DNA from: Billgrantia pellis
Lineage (GTDB): Bacteria; Pseudomonadota; Gammaproteobacteria; Pseudomonadales; Halomonadaceae
Reading direction: 5' to 3'
NCBI RefSeq assembly: GCF_008297955.1
Contig: NZ_VTPY01000005.1
Location: forward strand, 124,001-188,000
DNA length: 64,000 nt
Below, piece after piece: positions 43,369 through 52,881 of this stretch (position 1 is the stretch's first letter; each line of letters begins with the position of its first letter). The notes beneath the pieces are model-generated. The model did not search any database. It was not told the DNA's origin and saw only the letters and a program-made list of their open reading frames with translations. The position numbers and the translations under genes are program-made.

Positions 43369-45309
43369 TCAGTCGCTTGGGCGAGCCACCAGCGAGCGGG
43401 TTTCCTCGCGCGCCTCAACCAGCGCTACGCGGATGACGTCTCCCAGCTTGTAGCGTTCCTCGCCATCGACCCGGATGCGGCCCTCCTTGTCGTCGATGAC
43501 CACCTTGTCGCGGTCGCTATGCAGCATCGGTGCCGGTACGAACGCCGTGGCGCCGTTGGCGAGAAGGCGCACCCGCATGCCGCCGCGGCTGATACCGAAG
43601 ATTTCGGCCTCGAAGGTTTCCTGGGCGTCGGCGGCCGGGCTCAGATAGCGTACATAGAGCCAATCCTTGACGTCGCGTTCCGCCATGCGGTTGAGGCGGC
43701 GGCGTTCGGTGAGCTGTTCGGTCAGCGCCTGTGTGGCTTCGGCCGGCGCCTGTTCGCCTTTGAGCACGCGCTTGATCAGGCGATGGTTCACCATGTCGCC
43801 GTACTTGCGGATCGGCGAGGTCCAGGTGGCATAGGCGGCCAGGCCCAGACCAAAATGCGGGCCGGGGCGGGCCGACATGCTGGTGAAGCCTTGGAAGCGG
43901 CGCAGCCGAGCGTCCAGCCAGGCGTCGTCACGGCTCTCCAATGCGCGTTTGAGCTCCTTGTAGCGGGGCAGCTCTGACAACGCTTCGATCTCGATCTCGA
44001 TCTCTTGGGCAGTCAGAAATTCGTGGGCGGCCTCGGCCTTCTCCGGATCGAACGCGCGATGCACGTTGAAGATGCCGTGTCCCACGTGTTCGGCCAGGTA
44101 ATGCGCGCAGCAGGCATTGGCCGCGATCATCGCCTCCTCAATCATGCGGTTGGCGATGCGCCGCTGCTCGATCCGCACACCGAGGACATTGCCTGCCTTG
44201 TCCAGGTCGAACACATAGTCAGGGCGATCCTTGAACACCAGCGCATGTTCGGTACGCCAGGCACTGCGCGCTTCGGTCATGTCCTGCAGGGCGCTGAGCT
44301 GCGGCGCGATCTCCTCCTCCGGCGTCCACTCGCCCCGGTCCTCCAGCCAATCCGACACATGGTCGTAGACCAGCTTCGCCCGGGAGCGAACGGTGGCGGC
44401 GAAGAAGCGGTAGTCGCCCAGGCTGCCGTCGGGTTCGACTTCGAGGGCGCAGGCCAGCACTGGCCGCTCTTCGCCCTCGCGCAGCGAGCAGAGGTCGTCG
44501 GCGAGCTGCTCGGGCAGCATGGTCACGTTCTGACCCGGCAGGTAAACGGTGAAGGCGCGGGTGCGCGCCTCCAGGTCGGCGGCGTGACCCTCCTCGACGT
44601 AGGCGGTAGGGTCGGCGATCGCCACGGTTAGCCGCCAGCCGCCCCCCTCGCGCGGTTCGATGCGCAGAGCATCGTCCATGTCGCGGGTCTTTTCGCTATC
44701 GATGGTGAAAAACGGCTCGGCGGTAAGATCCTCACGCGTTAGCCCCTCGTCGCGCAGCGGCCAGTCATTGCCGGCTTCGGGGCATTCCTGCTCCAAGGCG
44801 TGGCGCGCCAGTGTCACCCGCCACGGCACGGCCGGGTCATCGGTTTTGGCTACCAGCTCGTCTATCTGGGCGAAGAAGGCGCGATCGTCGGGCTTGAGCG
44901 GGTGGCGTACCAGTCGCGCCACGACCCAGTCGGCGTCGCCGATGCTCGCCTCATCAAGGCTGTTCTTGATGCGTGCCTTGAGCGCGTTCTTGATCGAGGG
45001 GTGATCGGGGACTACCGCCAGGCGTCCCTCGCGCTTCTGTACACGGGCGATAAAACGATCCAGACCCGCTTCGATGAGCGTGTCGGGTTCGACCGAGGTC
45101 TTGTCGCCGTTTTCGTGGATCACGGCTTGCACGCGATCGCCGTGCAGCACCTGCTTCATGGCCGGTGGCGGCACGAAATAGGACTGGCCGTCGTCGGTTT
45201 CGAGAAAGCCGAACCCCTTGTCGGTGGCCTTGATCACGCCCTCGGCGCGAGGTGTGGTCTTACGAATCTGTTGCTTGAGCTGGGCGAGCAGCGGGTTGTT
45301 CTGCAGCAT
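43369..45309 (-). CDS. rnb: exoribonuclease II
   Basis: A 646-residue 3'-5' exoribonuclease. From the ATG at 45309 the start MLQNNPLLAQLKQQIRKTTP matches E. coli RNase II closely, and the length is nearly the same. Cold-shock domains occupy about residues 20-180. The RNB catalytic acids lie in FTIDSEKTRDMDDALRIEPR. GPHFGLGLAAYATWTSPIRK and RRRLNRMAERDVKDWLYVRY follow, then an S1 domain. An upstream in-frame extension of 20 residues is not used. The shorter form and this N-terminus distinguish it from RNase R. Confidence 0.94.
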   Translation of the reverse strand: MLQNNPLLAQLKQQIRKTTPRAEGVIKATDKGFGFLETDDGQSYFVPPPAMKQVLHGDRVQAVIHENGDKTSVEPDTLIEAGLDRFIARVQKREGRLAVVPDHPSIKNALKARIKNSLDEASIGDADWVVARLVRHPLKPDDRAFFAQIDELVAKTDDPAVPWRVTLARHALEQECPEAGNDWPLRDEGLTREDLTAEPFFTIDSEKTRDMDDALRIEPREGGGWRLTVAIADPTAYVEEGHAADLEARTRAFTVYLPGQNVTMLPEQLADDLCSLREGEERPVLACALEVEPDGSLGDYRFFAATVRSRAKLVYDHVSDWLEDRGEWTPEEEIAPQLSALQDMTEARSAWRTEHALVFKDRPDYVFDLDKAGNVLGVRIEQRRIANRMIEEAMIAANACCAHYLAEHVGHGIFNVHRAFDPEKAEAAHEFLTAQEIEIEIEALSELPRYKELKRALESRDDAWLDARLRRFQGFTSMSARPGPHFGLGLAAYATWTSPIRKYGDMVNHRLIKRVLKGEQAPAEATQALTEQLTERRRLNRMAERDVKDWLYVRYLSPAADAQETFEAEIFGISRGGMRVRLLANGATAFVPAPMLHSDRDKVVIDDKEGRIRVDGEERYKLGDVIRVALVEAREETRSLVARPSD

Positions 45310-45500
45310 GGTCACGAACGTGTGGCGGGATAGGAGGGCCACTATACGGATTCCCACAGCCGGCGCCAAACGCTCGCGTCGCGAACGAGGAGAAACAACA
45401 GGTTAAAATGCCGAGGCGACCGTAGAAGAAAAAGGCGCATCTGGGCAAGCACTACCTGCTGCGTTAGCCTGTATCGGACTCCCGAAGCGCCAGGATGCCC

Positions 45501-46298
45501 ATGATACCCCACCTGATCGTCTCCGACCTCGACGGCACGCTGCTGGATGCCAACCACGACCTGCATTCCGAGACTGTCGAGACCCTGCGCCTGCTGGCCC
45601 AGTCTGGCCATCACCTGGCGTTCGCCTCGGGGCGGCATTATCGCGACATGCGAGCCTTTCGCGATCGGCTCGGGGTCCCCGTCCATGTGATCAGTACCAA
45701 CGGTGCCTATGTGCATGATCCCGCCGGCGAGTTGATGATCTCGCGTCATCTGGAAGCCGAGCTGGCACGCGAACTGATCGCCCTGGAACGCCACGACAGC
45801 GTGCGCCTGAATCTCTACCTCGAGGACGAATGGCTGATCGATGCCCCCGAGCCGCGGCTGCTGGCGTACCATGCCCATACCGGCTTCGGCTATCGTGTGG
45901 TCGAGCCTCACAGGCTCGACGGCGACGGCGTAGGGAAGGTGCTCTACATCGGCGAGCCCGAGCGGCTGGCGAGGCTCGAGGCTACGATTCGCGTGCGCCA
46001 CGGCGAGCGCCTGCATGTGACCTATTCCACCGTCAATTCGCTTGAAATCATGGCCGGTGGCGTCAACAAGGGCACCGCGCTGAAGGCCCTTCTGGCGACG
46101 CTGGGAATCGCTCGCGAGCGCTGCCTGGCCTTCGGCGACAACCTCAACGATACCGAGATGCTAGCGCACGCCGGCGAAGCCCACGTCATGGCCAACGCTC
46201 ATCCCGAACTGGCGGGACGCGTGCCGGATGCGCATCGCATCGGCCACCACGCCGAAATCGCCGTGGCGAGACATCTTCGCGAGCGCTTCGCCCTCTAG
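45501..46298 (+). CDS. Cof-type HAD phosphatase
   Basis: A 265-residue hydrolase beginning MIPHLIVSDLDGTLLDANHD, with the HAD nucleophile Asp in SDLDGTLL. Motif II is ISTNGAYV, the Cof-type cap lies between, and motifs III-IV are GGVNKGTALKALLATLGI and AFGDNLNDTEMLAHAG. Such enzymes dephosphorylate sugar phosphates, flavins or PLP; the substrate here is not known. An ATG two codons earlier (45495) is possible, but the AGGA sequence is better spaced for 45501. Confidence 0.88.
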   Translation: MIPHLIVSDLDGTLLDANHDLHSETVETLRLLAQSGHHLAFASGRHYRDMRAFRDRLGVPVHVISTNGAYVHDPAGELMISRHLEAELARELIALERHDSVRLNLYLEDEWLIDAPEPRLLAYHAHTGFGYRVVEPHRLDGDGVGKVLYIGEPERLARLEATIRVRHGERLHVTYSTVNSLEIMAGGVNKGTALKALLATLGIARERCLAFGDNLNDTEMLAHAGEAHVMANAHPELAGRVPDAHRIGHHAEIAVARHLRERFAL

Positions 46299-46351
46299 GC
46301 AATTTTCGCCCAATCCAGTCGTTGGGCGTTCCCGGACATATTCCGATGCTC

Positions 46352-46792
46352 TCAGCGGACGGTGATCACGGTGCATTCGGCCACGTGACTGACCTTGTGG
46401 GAGACACTGCCCACCATCAGTCCGCGTAGGTCGCTCAGACCGCGGCTCCCCATGACGATGGCATCGACGCCGCGTCGCCTGGCCTCGCTGACAATGGTGC
46501 GCGCGGGGTCGCCCTGACCGATGACGGTCTCGATCTTGGTGACACCCAGGCTTCGAGCGATCTCGGCAGCTTTTTCCACGACTTGATGCCCGATGTCTTC
46601 GCGCTCTTGGCGCGAGGCTTCGACGGCGATGGCGCCGATCCCCCAGACCAGCGTGGTCTCATGGGAGAGTTCCTCGGGAATGTGCAAGATATGCAGGGTG
46701 GCGTCGGCCCGGTCGGCCAGTTGGCAGGCGACGTCGAGGGCCTTCTTGGCGCCTTCGGAACCGTCGACGGGGACCAGGATGGAGTGGAACAT
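46352..46792 (-). CDS. universal stress protein (UspA family)
   Basis: A 146-residue protein starting MFHSILVPVDGSEGAKKALD. The ATP-binding signature G-x2-G-x9-G-S is seen in GSRGLSDLRGLMVGSVSHKV, so it is of the nucleotide-binding UspFG/MJ0577 type. The family responds to starvation and stress. It lies alone between convergent and same-strand neighbours with its own ribosome site. No partner is evident. Confidence 0.9.
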   Translation of the reverse strand: MFHSILVPVDGSEGAKKALDVACQLADRADATLHILHIPEELSHETTLVWGIGAIAVEASRQEREDIGHQVVEKAAEIARSLGVTKIETVIGQGDPARTIVSEARRRGVDAIVMGSRGLSDLRGLMVGSVSHKVSHVAECTVITVR

Positions 46793-46886
46793 GGCGAGAC
46801 CTCCTGCGGGTGAGCGAACTGTTCCCCGAGACTAACGCCTTCCGCGCGGGACGTCATGACCGAGGTCAAGCCGGCATCCATCCCGC

Positions 46887-47942
46887 TCACCCTTGCTTGT
46901 CCTCCAGCCGTCGCAGCTGTTGCCACAGCTCGCTGCGCAGGTCCGCCATGCGCGGTGCCTCGCCCTCGGCGAACGCCAGCGGACGGGTGAGGCGCTGGGT
47001 ACGCAGGCCGAGACGCGCCGTGAGCAGGCCCACCCCCATGCCTTGGCCGGCGCGCGCCGAGAGTCGGCTGGCCAGGTTCAGCGACAGCAGCTCCACTCCC
47101 GCATCGCTGGCCATTTCGGTGGCGCCGGCAAAGGCCATGTTGGAGAGCACCGTGCGCAGCAGGCGCAGGCGACTGGCGTAGCCCAGTTCCAGGCCATAGA
47201 GGCGGCAGATGCGGTCGATCATGGCCAGGTTGCGCCATGCCACGATGGCCATGTCGACCAGCGTCAACGGGCTTACCGCCACCATGACGGCGGTTTCTCC
47301 CGACATGCGCGAAATCATCCGCCGGGCTTCGCGGTCGCGCGGCACCAGCAGATGGTGGGTCAGCAGCGCTTGCACTTCCGCGCCGGCGTGATGCGGCTCG
47401 CAGGCGGCGAGGAAAGCCTGCCAATGGGGATGGTCGTCATCGAGTCCGAGCTGTCGCTTGAGCACTTGGGCCATGTCGAGTGCCTGCTTGGCATCGGCCT
47501 CGGGCAGTTGCGCCAGCCGTTCTCGCAGGGCGTCGTGGCGTTTCAGGCGACGCAGGCGCCAAGCTTCGCGTAACAGCGCCCCCGCGCCCAGGGCGATGGC
47601 GCCCAGCCCCAGCAGGTGCCAGCCGCCGGCGAGCCAGTCGCCCCCAAGCAGGGCTTCGGGCAGGCGCATGACGAGTTCCGCAGTGCCCAGGATCAAACCA
47701 CCGCCGATCAGGGACAGTAACCCCCAGCGCCGCTTGCGCGGGCGCCCCAGACTGACGGCTAAATCGCGCTCAGGCGCGTTTGGCGGCGTCTCTTCAATGG
47801 GGCGTGTGGGCAGGTGCCTGTCGAAGTCCTGGCGTGGGCGCGGTATCTCCCCGCCCGACAGAGGAGACGGCTCGTCGAGAGTAAAACGGCGGGCCGGGCG
47901 CGGATCGTCGCCCGGCGAACCTTGGCGGTGCGGGTCGCTCAT
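46887..47942 (-). CDS. ycjF: YcjF-family inner-membrane protein (TIGR01620/DUF697)
   Basis: A 351-residue protein from the ATG at 47942, which overlaps the ycjX stop by four bases. It has a disordered, Pro/Arg-rich N-terminus (about 75 residues), two membrane helices at about 80-130 (LLSLIGGGLILGTAELVM and LLGLGAIALGAGALLREAW), then a helical DUF697-like domain (SRMSGETAVMVAVSPLTLVD and AFAGATEMASDAGVELLSLN). Its partner YcjX is encoded just upstream. In enterobacteria both belong to the phage-shock regulon. Confidence 0.88.
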   Translation of the reverse strand: MSDPHRQGSPGDDPRPARRFTLDEPSPLSGGEIPRPRQDFDRHLPTRPIEETPPNAPERDLAVSLGRPRKRRWGLLSLIGGGLILGTAELVMRLPEALLGGDWLAGGWHLLGLGAIALGAGALLREAWRLRRLKRHDALRERLAQLPEADAKQALDMAQVLKRQLGLDDDHPHWQAFLAACEPHHAGAEVQALLTHHLLVPRDREARRMISRMSGETAVMVAVSPLTLVDMAIVAWRNLAMIDRICRLYGLELGYASRLRLLRTVLSNMAFAGATEMASDAGVELLSLNLASRLSARAGQGMGVGLLTARLGLRTQRLTRPLAFAEGEAPRMADLRSELWQQLRRLEDKQG

Positions 47943-49330
47943 TGTAGCTTGTCTCCGATCAGCCAATCGAGCGCGGCGTCGAGGCGAATGTGAGGCAGAG
48001 CGCCGCCCTCACGCGAGGCGGGGCGAAAGGCGCGGAAATCGAAGCCCTGCCGGGTCCAGAAGTCGGCTTCGGGCAGTCGGGCCGGGACCTCCCCGGGAAA
48101 CATCAGGACCTCCTCGCCCTCGAGCGTGGTGCCGCGCAGCGCCGGCGTGCGCTGGTTCTGGTGAGTGACTTCCTGGGCTTCGGTGGCGCGAATCGCGGCG
48201 AGCGAGAGGGCCTTGACCGGTACGTCGGCGTAGCGCAGGTCCTGGAGCGGCTCGGCGAGCAGTGCCTCGAGTAACGCGGTCAGGTTGGCATGCTGCTCCG
48301 GCGTGACGTGATCGGCTTTGGTCGCGGCGATCGCGAGGCGATCGATGCGCGGCGAGAACAGCCGCGAGAGCAGGCTGCGTTTGCCATAGTCGAAGCTCTG
48401 CATCAGCGTGCCGAGCGCGCGGGAGAGGTCCTCGAAGCGCTCCGGCCCGGCATTGATCGCGCCGAGCACGTCGACCAGCACAATCTGGCGATCGAAGCGG
48501 CGGAAGTGATCGCGATAAAAGGGCCGCACGATATGCTGCTGATAGTGACGAAAGCGTGCCGACAGCGTGGCGTAGATGCTCCGCGACGGCAGCTTGGCAA
48601 GCTCGGCGTGGGTGGCGTCCCTGAGCGCGGGCAGCGGGAAGAACTGCAGCACCGGCGCCCCTTCCAAATCCCCCGGCAGCAGAAAGCGCCCCGGCTGCAG
48701 ATTGGCGAATCCCGCTTCGCGGGCGGCCTGAAGGCTACGGGCGTAGAGCGCGGCGATATCGGCGAGCTCGGCCTCGTTGGCCTCTGCCGCGGGGTCGAGC
48801 CCGACGGCAGCGGCCTCCCACTCGGCCAGCAGGACGCGGCGCTGCTCGCCGGCCTCAGCCAGCATGGCCAGGCTCCAGTCGAGATAGTCGTGGCCCAGCA
48901 GCGGCAGATCGAGCAACCATTCGCCGGGGTAGTCGAACAGGTCGAGGCTGAGTTCTGCCGTCTCGCTACGCAGTAGCTTCCGCCGTGCCGGGCGGTAGCG
49001 GATCGTCAGGCGCAGTTCGCTAATACCGCGGGTGGGCTCGGGCCAGCGTGGCGGGTCGGCGTCGAGCGCCTCCATGGCCTGATCGTAGGGAAAGCGCGGC
49101 ACGCCCAGGTCGGGTTGGCTGACCCGACGGGCACCCAGCAGACGCCCTTCGCGAGCCGCCGGCATCAGATCCAGCCGCGCCTCCAGGCCGGCATGGCGCA
49201 ATTGGTTGACCAGCGAGGTAAGAAAGGCGGTCTTGCCCGAGCGGGAAAGCCCGGTGACCGCCAGGCGCAACTGGCGGTCGCGTCCGCGTTCGACCAGGTT
49301 GGCCAGTTCCCGTGTCAGTGACTGACGCAT
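47939..49330 (-). CDS. ycjX: YcjX-family GTP/ATPase (DUF463)
   Basis: A 463-residue P-loop protein. Walker A is AVTGLSRSGKTAFLTSLVNQ (residues 23-42). Other family features are LDLFDYPGEWLLDLPLLGHD with a Walker B-like Asp, LPSRSIYATLSARFRHYQQH, IVLVDVLGAINAGPERFEDL and AATKADHVTPEQ (NKxD-like). This is the stress-linked YcjX family, conserved with ycjF. The two genes overlap by four bases and are probably one operon. Confidence 0.9.
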   Translation of the reverse strand: MRQSLTRELANLVERGRDRQLRLAVTGLSRSGKTAFLTSLVNQLRHAGLEARLDLMPAAREGRLLGARRVSQPDLGVPRFPYDQAMEALDADPPRWPEPTRGISELRLTIRYRPARRKLLRSETAELSLDLFDYPGEWLLDLPLLGHDYLDWSLAMLAEAGEQRRVLLAEWEAAAVGLDPAAEANEAELADIAALYARSLQAAREAGFANLQPGRFLLPGDLEGAPVLQFFPLPALRDATHAELAKLPSRSIYATLSARFRHYQQHIVRPFYRDHFRRFDRQIVLVDVLGAINAGPERFEDLSRALGTLMQSFDYGKRSLLSRLFSPRIDRLAIAATKADHVTPEQHANLTALLEALLAEPLQDLRYADVPVKALSLAAIRATEAQEVTHQNQRTPALRGTTLEGEEVLMFPGEVPARLPEADFWTRQGFDFRAFRPASREGGALPHIRLDAALDWLIGDKLQ

Positions 49331-49356
49331 CGGCGTGGAATCCCTTCACAGCAGTG

Positions 49357-50535
49357 TCAGCCGCTAATGTGAGGGTCTTGGCCGCGTCTGGCAAGGCGTT
49401 GCCAGGCGAGCAGGGCGATCGGTACCAGCGCCAGTGGCACCAGCAAGGCATTGAGCAGCGACCAGCCGAGCAGGTTCTCCAGCGGCCCGGCGAGCAGCGC
49501 AGTGACGGCCACGGTGGAGAAGACCAGAAACTCATTGGCAGCCTGGGTGCGGGCCTTCTCTTCCGGCCGGTAGGCTTCCGTGAGCAAGCCGGTTGCGGGC
49601 AGAAAAGTGAAGTTCCAGCCCAGCCCGAGCAGGATCAGCGCAATATGGAAACCGGCAACGCCGGCTTCGACCTGCGACATCAGGCCGCTCGCCGCCAGTA
49701 GCAGACAGCCGAGCGCGATCATTCGCGGTGCACCGAAGCGGGAGGTCAGATGGCCGGTGACGAACGAGGGCAGGAACATCGCCAGCACATGCCACTGGAT
49801 CGTGGTCGCCACATGATCGAAGTGATGGCCGGCCCCGGCCATGGCCAGCGGTGTGGCGGTCATCGCCAGGTTCATGACCCCGTAGCCGATCAATGCCGAG
49901 AGTACCGCGACCAGGAATACCGGCTGTCGCATGATCTCGCCCAGTGCCCGCGGCTGGCCCTTGCCATGGGTCGCTGTGGGGGGCGGTAGGCGAACCGTCA
50001 GTAACACCGCCAGCGCCACCAGGTAGAGTGCTCCCAGGCCGAGGAAGCTGCCGAGAAAGGGCGTGGCGGCCGCTTCTCGGCTGATACGGGCCAGCCACGG
50101 GCCGAAGAAGGCGGCCAGCACGCCACCGCCCATGACCAGCCCGATGGCGCGATCGCGCAAGGCATGAGGCGCGGCCTCCACCGCGGCGAAGCGGTAGAGC
50201 TGGCCGAATCCAATGCCGATGCCGATCAACCAAGTGCCCAGCATAAAGAGCAGAAAGGCCTCGGCGACCAGCGCCTGGGCCGCGACCGCCACGCCGACGA
50301 GTCCCAGCAGGTTGCCCAGCACGAAGCCCCGCTTACGTCCCAGGCGCGCCATGATCAGCGAGGCGGGAATGGTGGCACACATCAATCCCAGCCACTGGGT
50401 GGCGACCGGGGCGGTGGACCACGCCGGATCGGGGGCCAGGCGGGCGCCGATCAACGGCGAGACCGCAATCAGCAAGATATTGCCGCTGACCAGCAGCGCC
50501 TGGCACAGGGATAACAGCGTGACGCTAAGAGGCAT
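49357..50535 (-). CDS. MFS transporter
   Basis: A 392-residue protein from the ATG at 50535 with about 12 membrane helices (MPLSVTLLSLCQALLVSGNI at the start). The loop 2-3 motif appears as ASLIMARLGRKRGFVLGNLL and its second-half copy as GHLTSRFGAPRMIALGCLLL. The substrate cannot be inferred. The start overlaps the stop of the GlxA-type regulator upstream by 11 bases, so the transporter is probably controlled by and co-transcribed with it. A longer in-frame extension into the regulator gene is rejected. Confidence 0.85.
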   Translation of the reverse strand: MPLSVTLLSLCQALLVSGNILLIAVSPLIGARLAPDPAWSTAPVATQWLGLMCATIPASLIMARLGRKRGFVLGNLLGLVGVAVAAQALVAEAFLLFMLGTWLIGIGIGFGQLYRFAAVEAAPHALRDRAIGLVMGGGVLAAFFGPWLARISREAAATPFLGSFLGLGALYLVALAVLLTVRLPPPTATHGKGQPRALGEIMRQPVFLVAVLSALIGYGVMNLAMTATPLAMAGAGHHFDHVATTIQWHVLAMFLPSFVTGHLTSRFGAPRMIALGCLLLAASGLMSQVEAGVAGFHIALILLGLGWNFTFLPATGLLTEAYRPEEKARTQAANEFLVFSTVAVTALLAGPLENLLGWSLLNALLVPLALVPIALLAWQRLARRGQDPHISG

Positions 50536-51553
50536 GGTGGGCTCCTGGAGGGACTCGTTCACCGGGGGAAGGCATCGGCTCGCTGCGTGGACCGAAGCGT
50601 TGGTAATACAGAGTAGGGGAAATGCCGTAGTGGCGCTGGAACAGGCGCCGCAGCTGCTCGGCGCCACCCAGCCGCCACTGCCGGGCCAAGCGTTCCAATG
50701 GGGGCGGCTGACGGCTGGCGATTAGCGCCAGGCGGGCCTGCTCCAGGCGCAGCCGGGTCAAGTAAGCACCTGGCGTGGTATCGAGGTGGTGACGAAACAG
50801 TCGCGACAGGTGGCGTGGCGTGACGCCGAGCGAATCGGCCAGCGTTTCCACCCGGTGCGGGGCGGCAGGGTCGGCGTGAATCCGGTCGAGCAGTTTTCGC
50901 AGCGCACCCTGGGCCCGGTCTTGGCTGCGCAGCACTTCACTGAACTGGGATTGTCCACCGGGGCGGCGCAGGAACAGCACCAGCTCACGAGCGACTTGGC
51001 CGGCCAGGGCGCTGCCGTGGTCCGCTTCGAGCAGCGACAGGGCCAGGTCGATGCCGGCGGTAACCCCGGCACTGGTGAAGTGCCCGTCCGACTCGACGTA
51101 AAGCGCATCCGGCACCACGCGAATCCTGGGGTAGTCGCTGGCTAACTGGGCGCAGTGTCGCCAGTGGGTCGTCGCTTGGCGACCGTCCAGCAGGCCGGCC
51201 GCGGCGAGCAGAAAGGCGCCGGTACAGATCGACCCCAAGCGACGAACTTGACCGGCCTGGGTGCGCAGGGCCGCGAGCAGCTCCGCGCGCTGACGCTGGA
51301 GCGCGACGCCGCGCCCCCCGGCGACGAGCAGCGTATCAAGCGGGCCAAGCGTCGAGAGTTCGCTCCAGGTCGAATCGGCCAGTAGCGGCAGGCCACCATT
51401 GGTCGCTACGCTGCCTGGCGCATCGGCGGCCAGGTGCAGGCGATAGAGAGCGCTGCCGCTGAGATCGTTGGCCGAGGCGAAGACCTGCCAGGGACCGCTG
51501 ACATCCAGTAGCTGGCAGTCCGGGTAGGCGAGGATGACGACGGTGCGCGACAT
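50525..51553 (-). CDS. GlxA-type AraC-family regulator (DJ-1/PfpI domain plus HTH)
   Basis: A 342-residue regulator. Residues 1-190 are a DJ-1/PfpI amidase-like domain (VVILAYPDCQLLDVSGPWQV and RLGSICTGAFLLAAAGLLDG, the nucleophile-elbow region with Cys). The C-terminal 110 residues are an AraC helix-turn-helix pair (ADSLGVTPRHLSRLFRHHLD and QWRLGGAEQLRRLFQRHYGI). Relatives sense amines, nicotinate-like compounds or carnitine. The gene overlaps the MFS gene downstream, so it is probably a local regulator of that exporter or importer. Confidence 0.9.
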   Translation of the reverse strand: MSRTVVILAYPDCQLLDVSGPWQVFASANDLSGSALYRLHLAADAPGSVATNGGLPLLADSTWSELSTLGPLDTLLVAGGRGVALQRQRAELLAALRTQAGQVRRLGSICTGAFLLAAAGLLDGRQATTHWRHCAQLASDYPRIRVVPDALYVESDGHFTSAGVTAGIDLALSLLEADHGSALAGQVARELVLFLRRPGGQSQFSEVLRSQDRAQGALRKLLDRIHADPAAPHRVETLADSLGVTPRHLSRLFRHHLDTTPGAYLTRLRLEQARLALIASRQPPPLERLARQWRLGGAEQLRRLFQRHYGISPTLYYQRFGPRSEPMPSPGERVPPGAHHAS

Positions 51554-51651
51554 GACGAGCCCTGCAATGAGTTGTCACGCCAGTCTCCACCGAACTCGAG
51601 ATGTCCGCAATGACAGATACCCCACCGTTCAGGACATCACGGCGCATCGTT

Positions 51652-51843
51652 TCATCCGGCCAGCAGCCATTGCGCCCAGATCGGGACGGTGGCAACGAGG
51701 AAACCGAACCCGGCTAGGGCGTAGCCCGGCCAGCGCTCTTGCTGACGCGTCTTCCGGCGCTGGGCAAGGGTCAGGCCGGCCAGGCAGAGGACCAGCCCGA
51801 CGAGGTTGAAGACGAAGGTGAACATGCCGAGCATGGGCGTCAT
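51652..51843 (-). CDS. small two-helix membrane protein
   Basis: A 63-residue protein starting MTPMLGMFTFVFNLVGLVLC at the ATG at 51843, with GGGAG upstream. Two hydrophobic segments (about 3-25 and 42-62) flank a basic loop (AQRRKTRQQERW). No family or function is recognised. A longer open frame in the same phase extends through the antisense of the DUF924 gene and is rejected because the small protein has the ribosome site and sensible composition. Confidence 0.6.
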   Translation of the reverse strand: MTPMLGMFTFVFNLVGLVLCLAGLTLAQRRKTRQQERWPGYALAGFGFLVATVPIWAQWLLAG

Positions 51844-51924
51844 GGTGTCTCCCGTGGCAACCGAGGGTGAAAATATCGCAGCCCAAGTCCATGATATCAG
51901 GAGCGTAAACGACGAGGACACGAC

Positions 51925-52479
51925 ATGAACGGGAACTTGCCCAGCCACGATGAGGTGATTGCCTTCTGGTTCGACGAGCTCGAGCCCGTCCACTGGTTTC
52001 GCAAGGATGCCGAGCTCGATGCGCGCATTCGACATCGCTTCGGTGCGCTGCACGCGGCGGCAGCTGCCGGTGAACTGTGGCAGTGGCGCGACACGCCGCG
52101 GGGTCGGCTGGCCGAGATCCTGGTGCTCGACCAGTTCTCGCGCAATCTCTATCGCGACGACCCGCGAGCGTTCGCTCAGGATCCGATGGCGTTGGCGCTG
52201 GCTCAGGAGGCCGTGGCCCTGGACATTGACCGTGAGTTCGAAGTGCCCTGGCGCTGCTTCTTCTACATGCCTTACATGCACAGCGAGTCGCTCAAGGTTC
52301 ACGACGAGGCACTGCGGTTGTTCGATCAGCCGGGGCTGGAGGAAAACCTGCGCTTCGAGCGCCTGCACCGGGACATTCTGCTGCGCTTCGGTCGCTACCC
52401 GCACCGAAACGCGATTCTCGGCCGGGCATCCACGGCCGACGAGTTGGCTTTCCTCGAGCAGCCCGGCTCGTCATTCTGA
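51925..52479 (+). CDS. DUF924-family protein
   Basis: A 184-residue, all-helical TPR-like protein of the DUF924 family. Landmarks are EVIAFWFDELEPVHWFRKDA at the N-terminus, LAEILVLDQFSRNLYRDDPR, and PWRCFFYMPYMHSESLKVHD followed by HRDILLRFGRYPHRNAILGR. The family is widespread and well conserved but has no established biochemical role. GAGGACACGAC precedes the ATG. Confidence 0.9.
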   Translation: MNGNLPSHDEVIAFWFDELEPVHWFRKDAELDARIRHRFGALHAAAAAGELWQWRDTPRGRLAEILVLDQFSRNLYRDDPRAFAQDPMALALAQEAVALDIDREFEVPWRCFFYMPYMHSESLKVHDEALRLFDQPGLEENLRFERLHRDILLRFGRYPHRNAILGRASTADELAFLEQPGSSF

Positions 52480-52564
52480 GCTACCCTTTTTCTCATGCAC
52501 GCGCTGAGGCATCATCGAAGCTGTCTCGAATGACGGTATCGACCACAAGGAAAGGAGTAACGAT

Positions 52565-52807
52565 ATGGGACTTATCGCCTGGCTGATCATCGGTGGCCTG
52601 GCCGGCTGGATTGCCGGCAACATCATGCGCGGCGGCGGTTTCGGCATTCTCGGGAATATCGGCGTCGGCATCGTGGGGGCCGTGCTCGGTGGCTTCATGT
52701 TCAGTCTGCTGGGACTTGAGGCCGGGGGCTTCATCGGCTCGCTGGTCACGGCGACGGTGGGGGCGGTGGTCCTGCTGTGGATCATCGCCAAGGTTCGCAA
52801 GACGTAG
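52565..52807 (+). CDS. GlsB/YeaQ/YmgE family membrane protein
   Basis: An 80-residue protein with three glycine-rich membrane segments: MGLIAWLIIGGLAGWIAGNI, ILGNIGVGIVGAVLGGFMFS and VTATVGAVVLLWIIAKVRKT. This is the transglycosylase-associated (GlsB/YeaQ) family, often induced in general stress, with no proven activity. AAAGGAGTAACG precedes the ATG. It converges with the outer-membrane barrel gene over a strong terminator. Confidence 0.9.
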   Translation: MGLIAWLIIGGLAGWIAGNIMRGGGFGILGNIGVGIVGAVLGGFMFSLLGLEAGGFIGSLVTATVGAVVLLWIIAKVRKT

Positions 52808-52827
52808 CCAGCTACGCTCGTGTTACC

Positions 52828-52857
52828 ACTCGGCCCGGGGCTACACCCGGGCCGAGT
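52828..52857. terminator. bidirectional terminator between convergent genes
   Basis: ACTCGGCCCGGG at 52828-52839 pairs with CCCGGGCCGAGT at 52846-52857, a 12-base perfect stem with a six-base loop, followed by CGTTT on the plus strand. Confidence 0.75.
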
Positions 52858-52881
52858 CGTTTCGCGGGAGCGGGCGGTTCG

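Noticed and set aside
43369..45309. RNase R
   Set aside because: The N-terminus, 646-residue length and domain text match RNase II; RNase R is about 800 residues with a basic tail.
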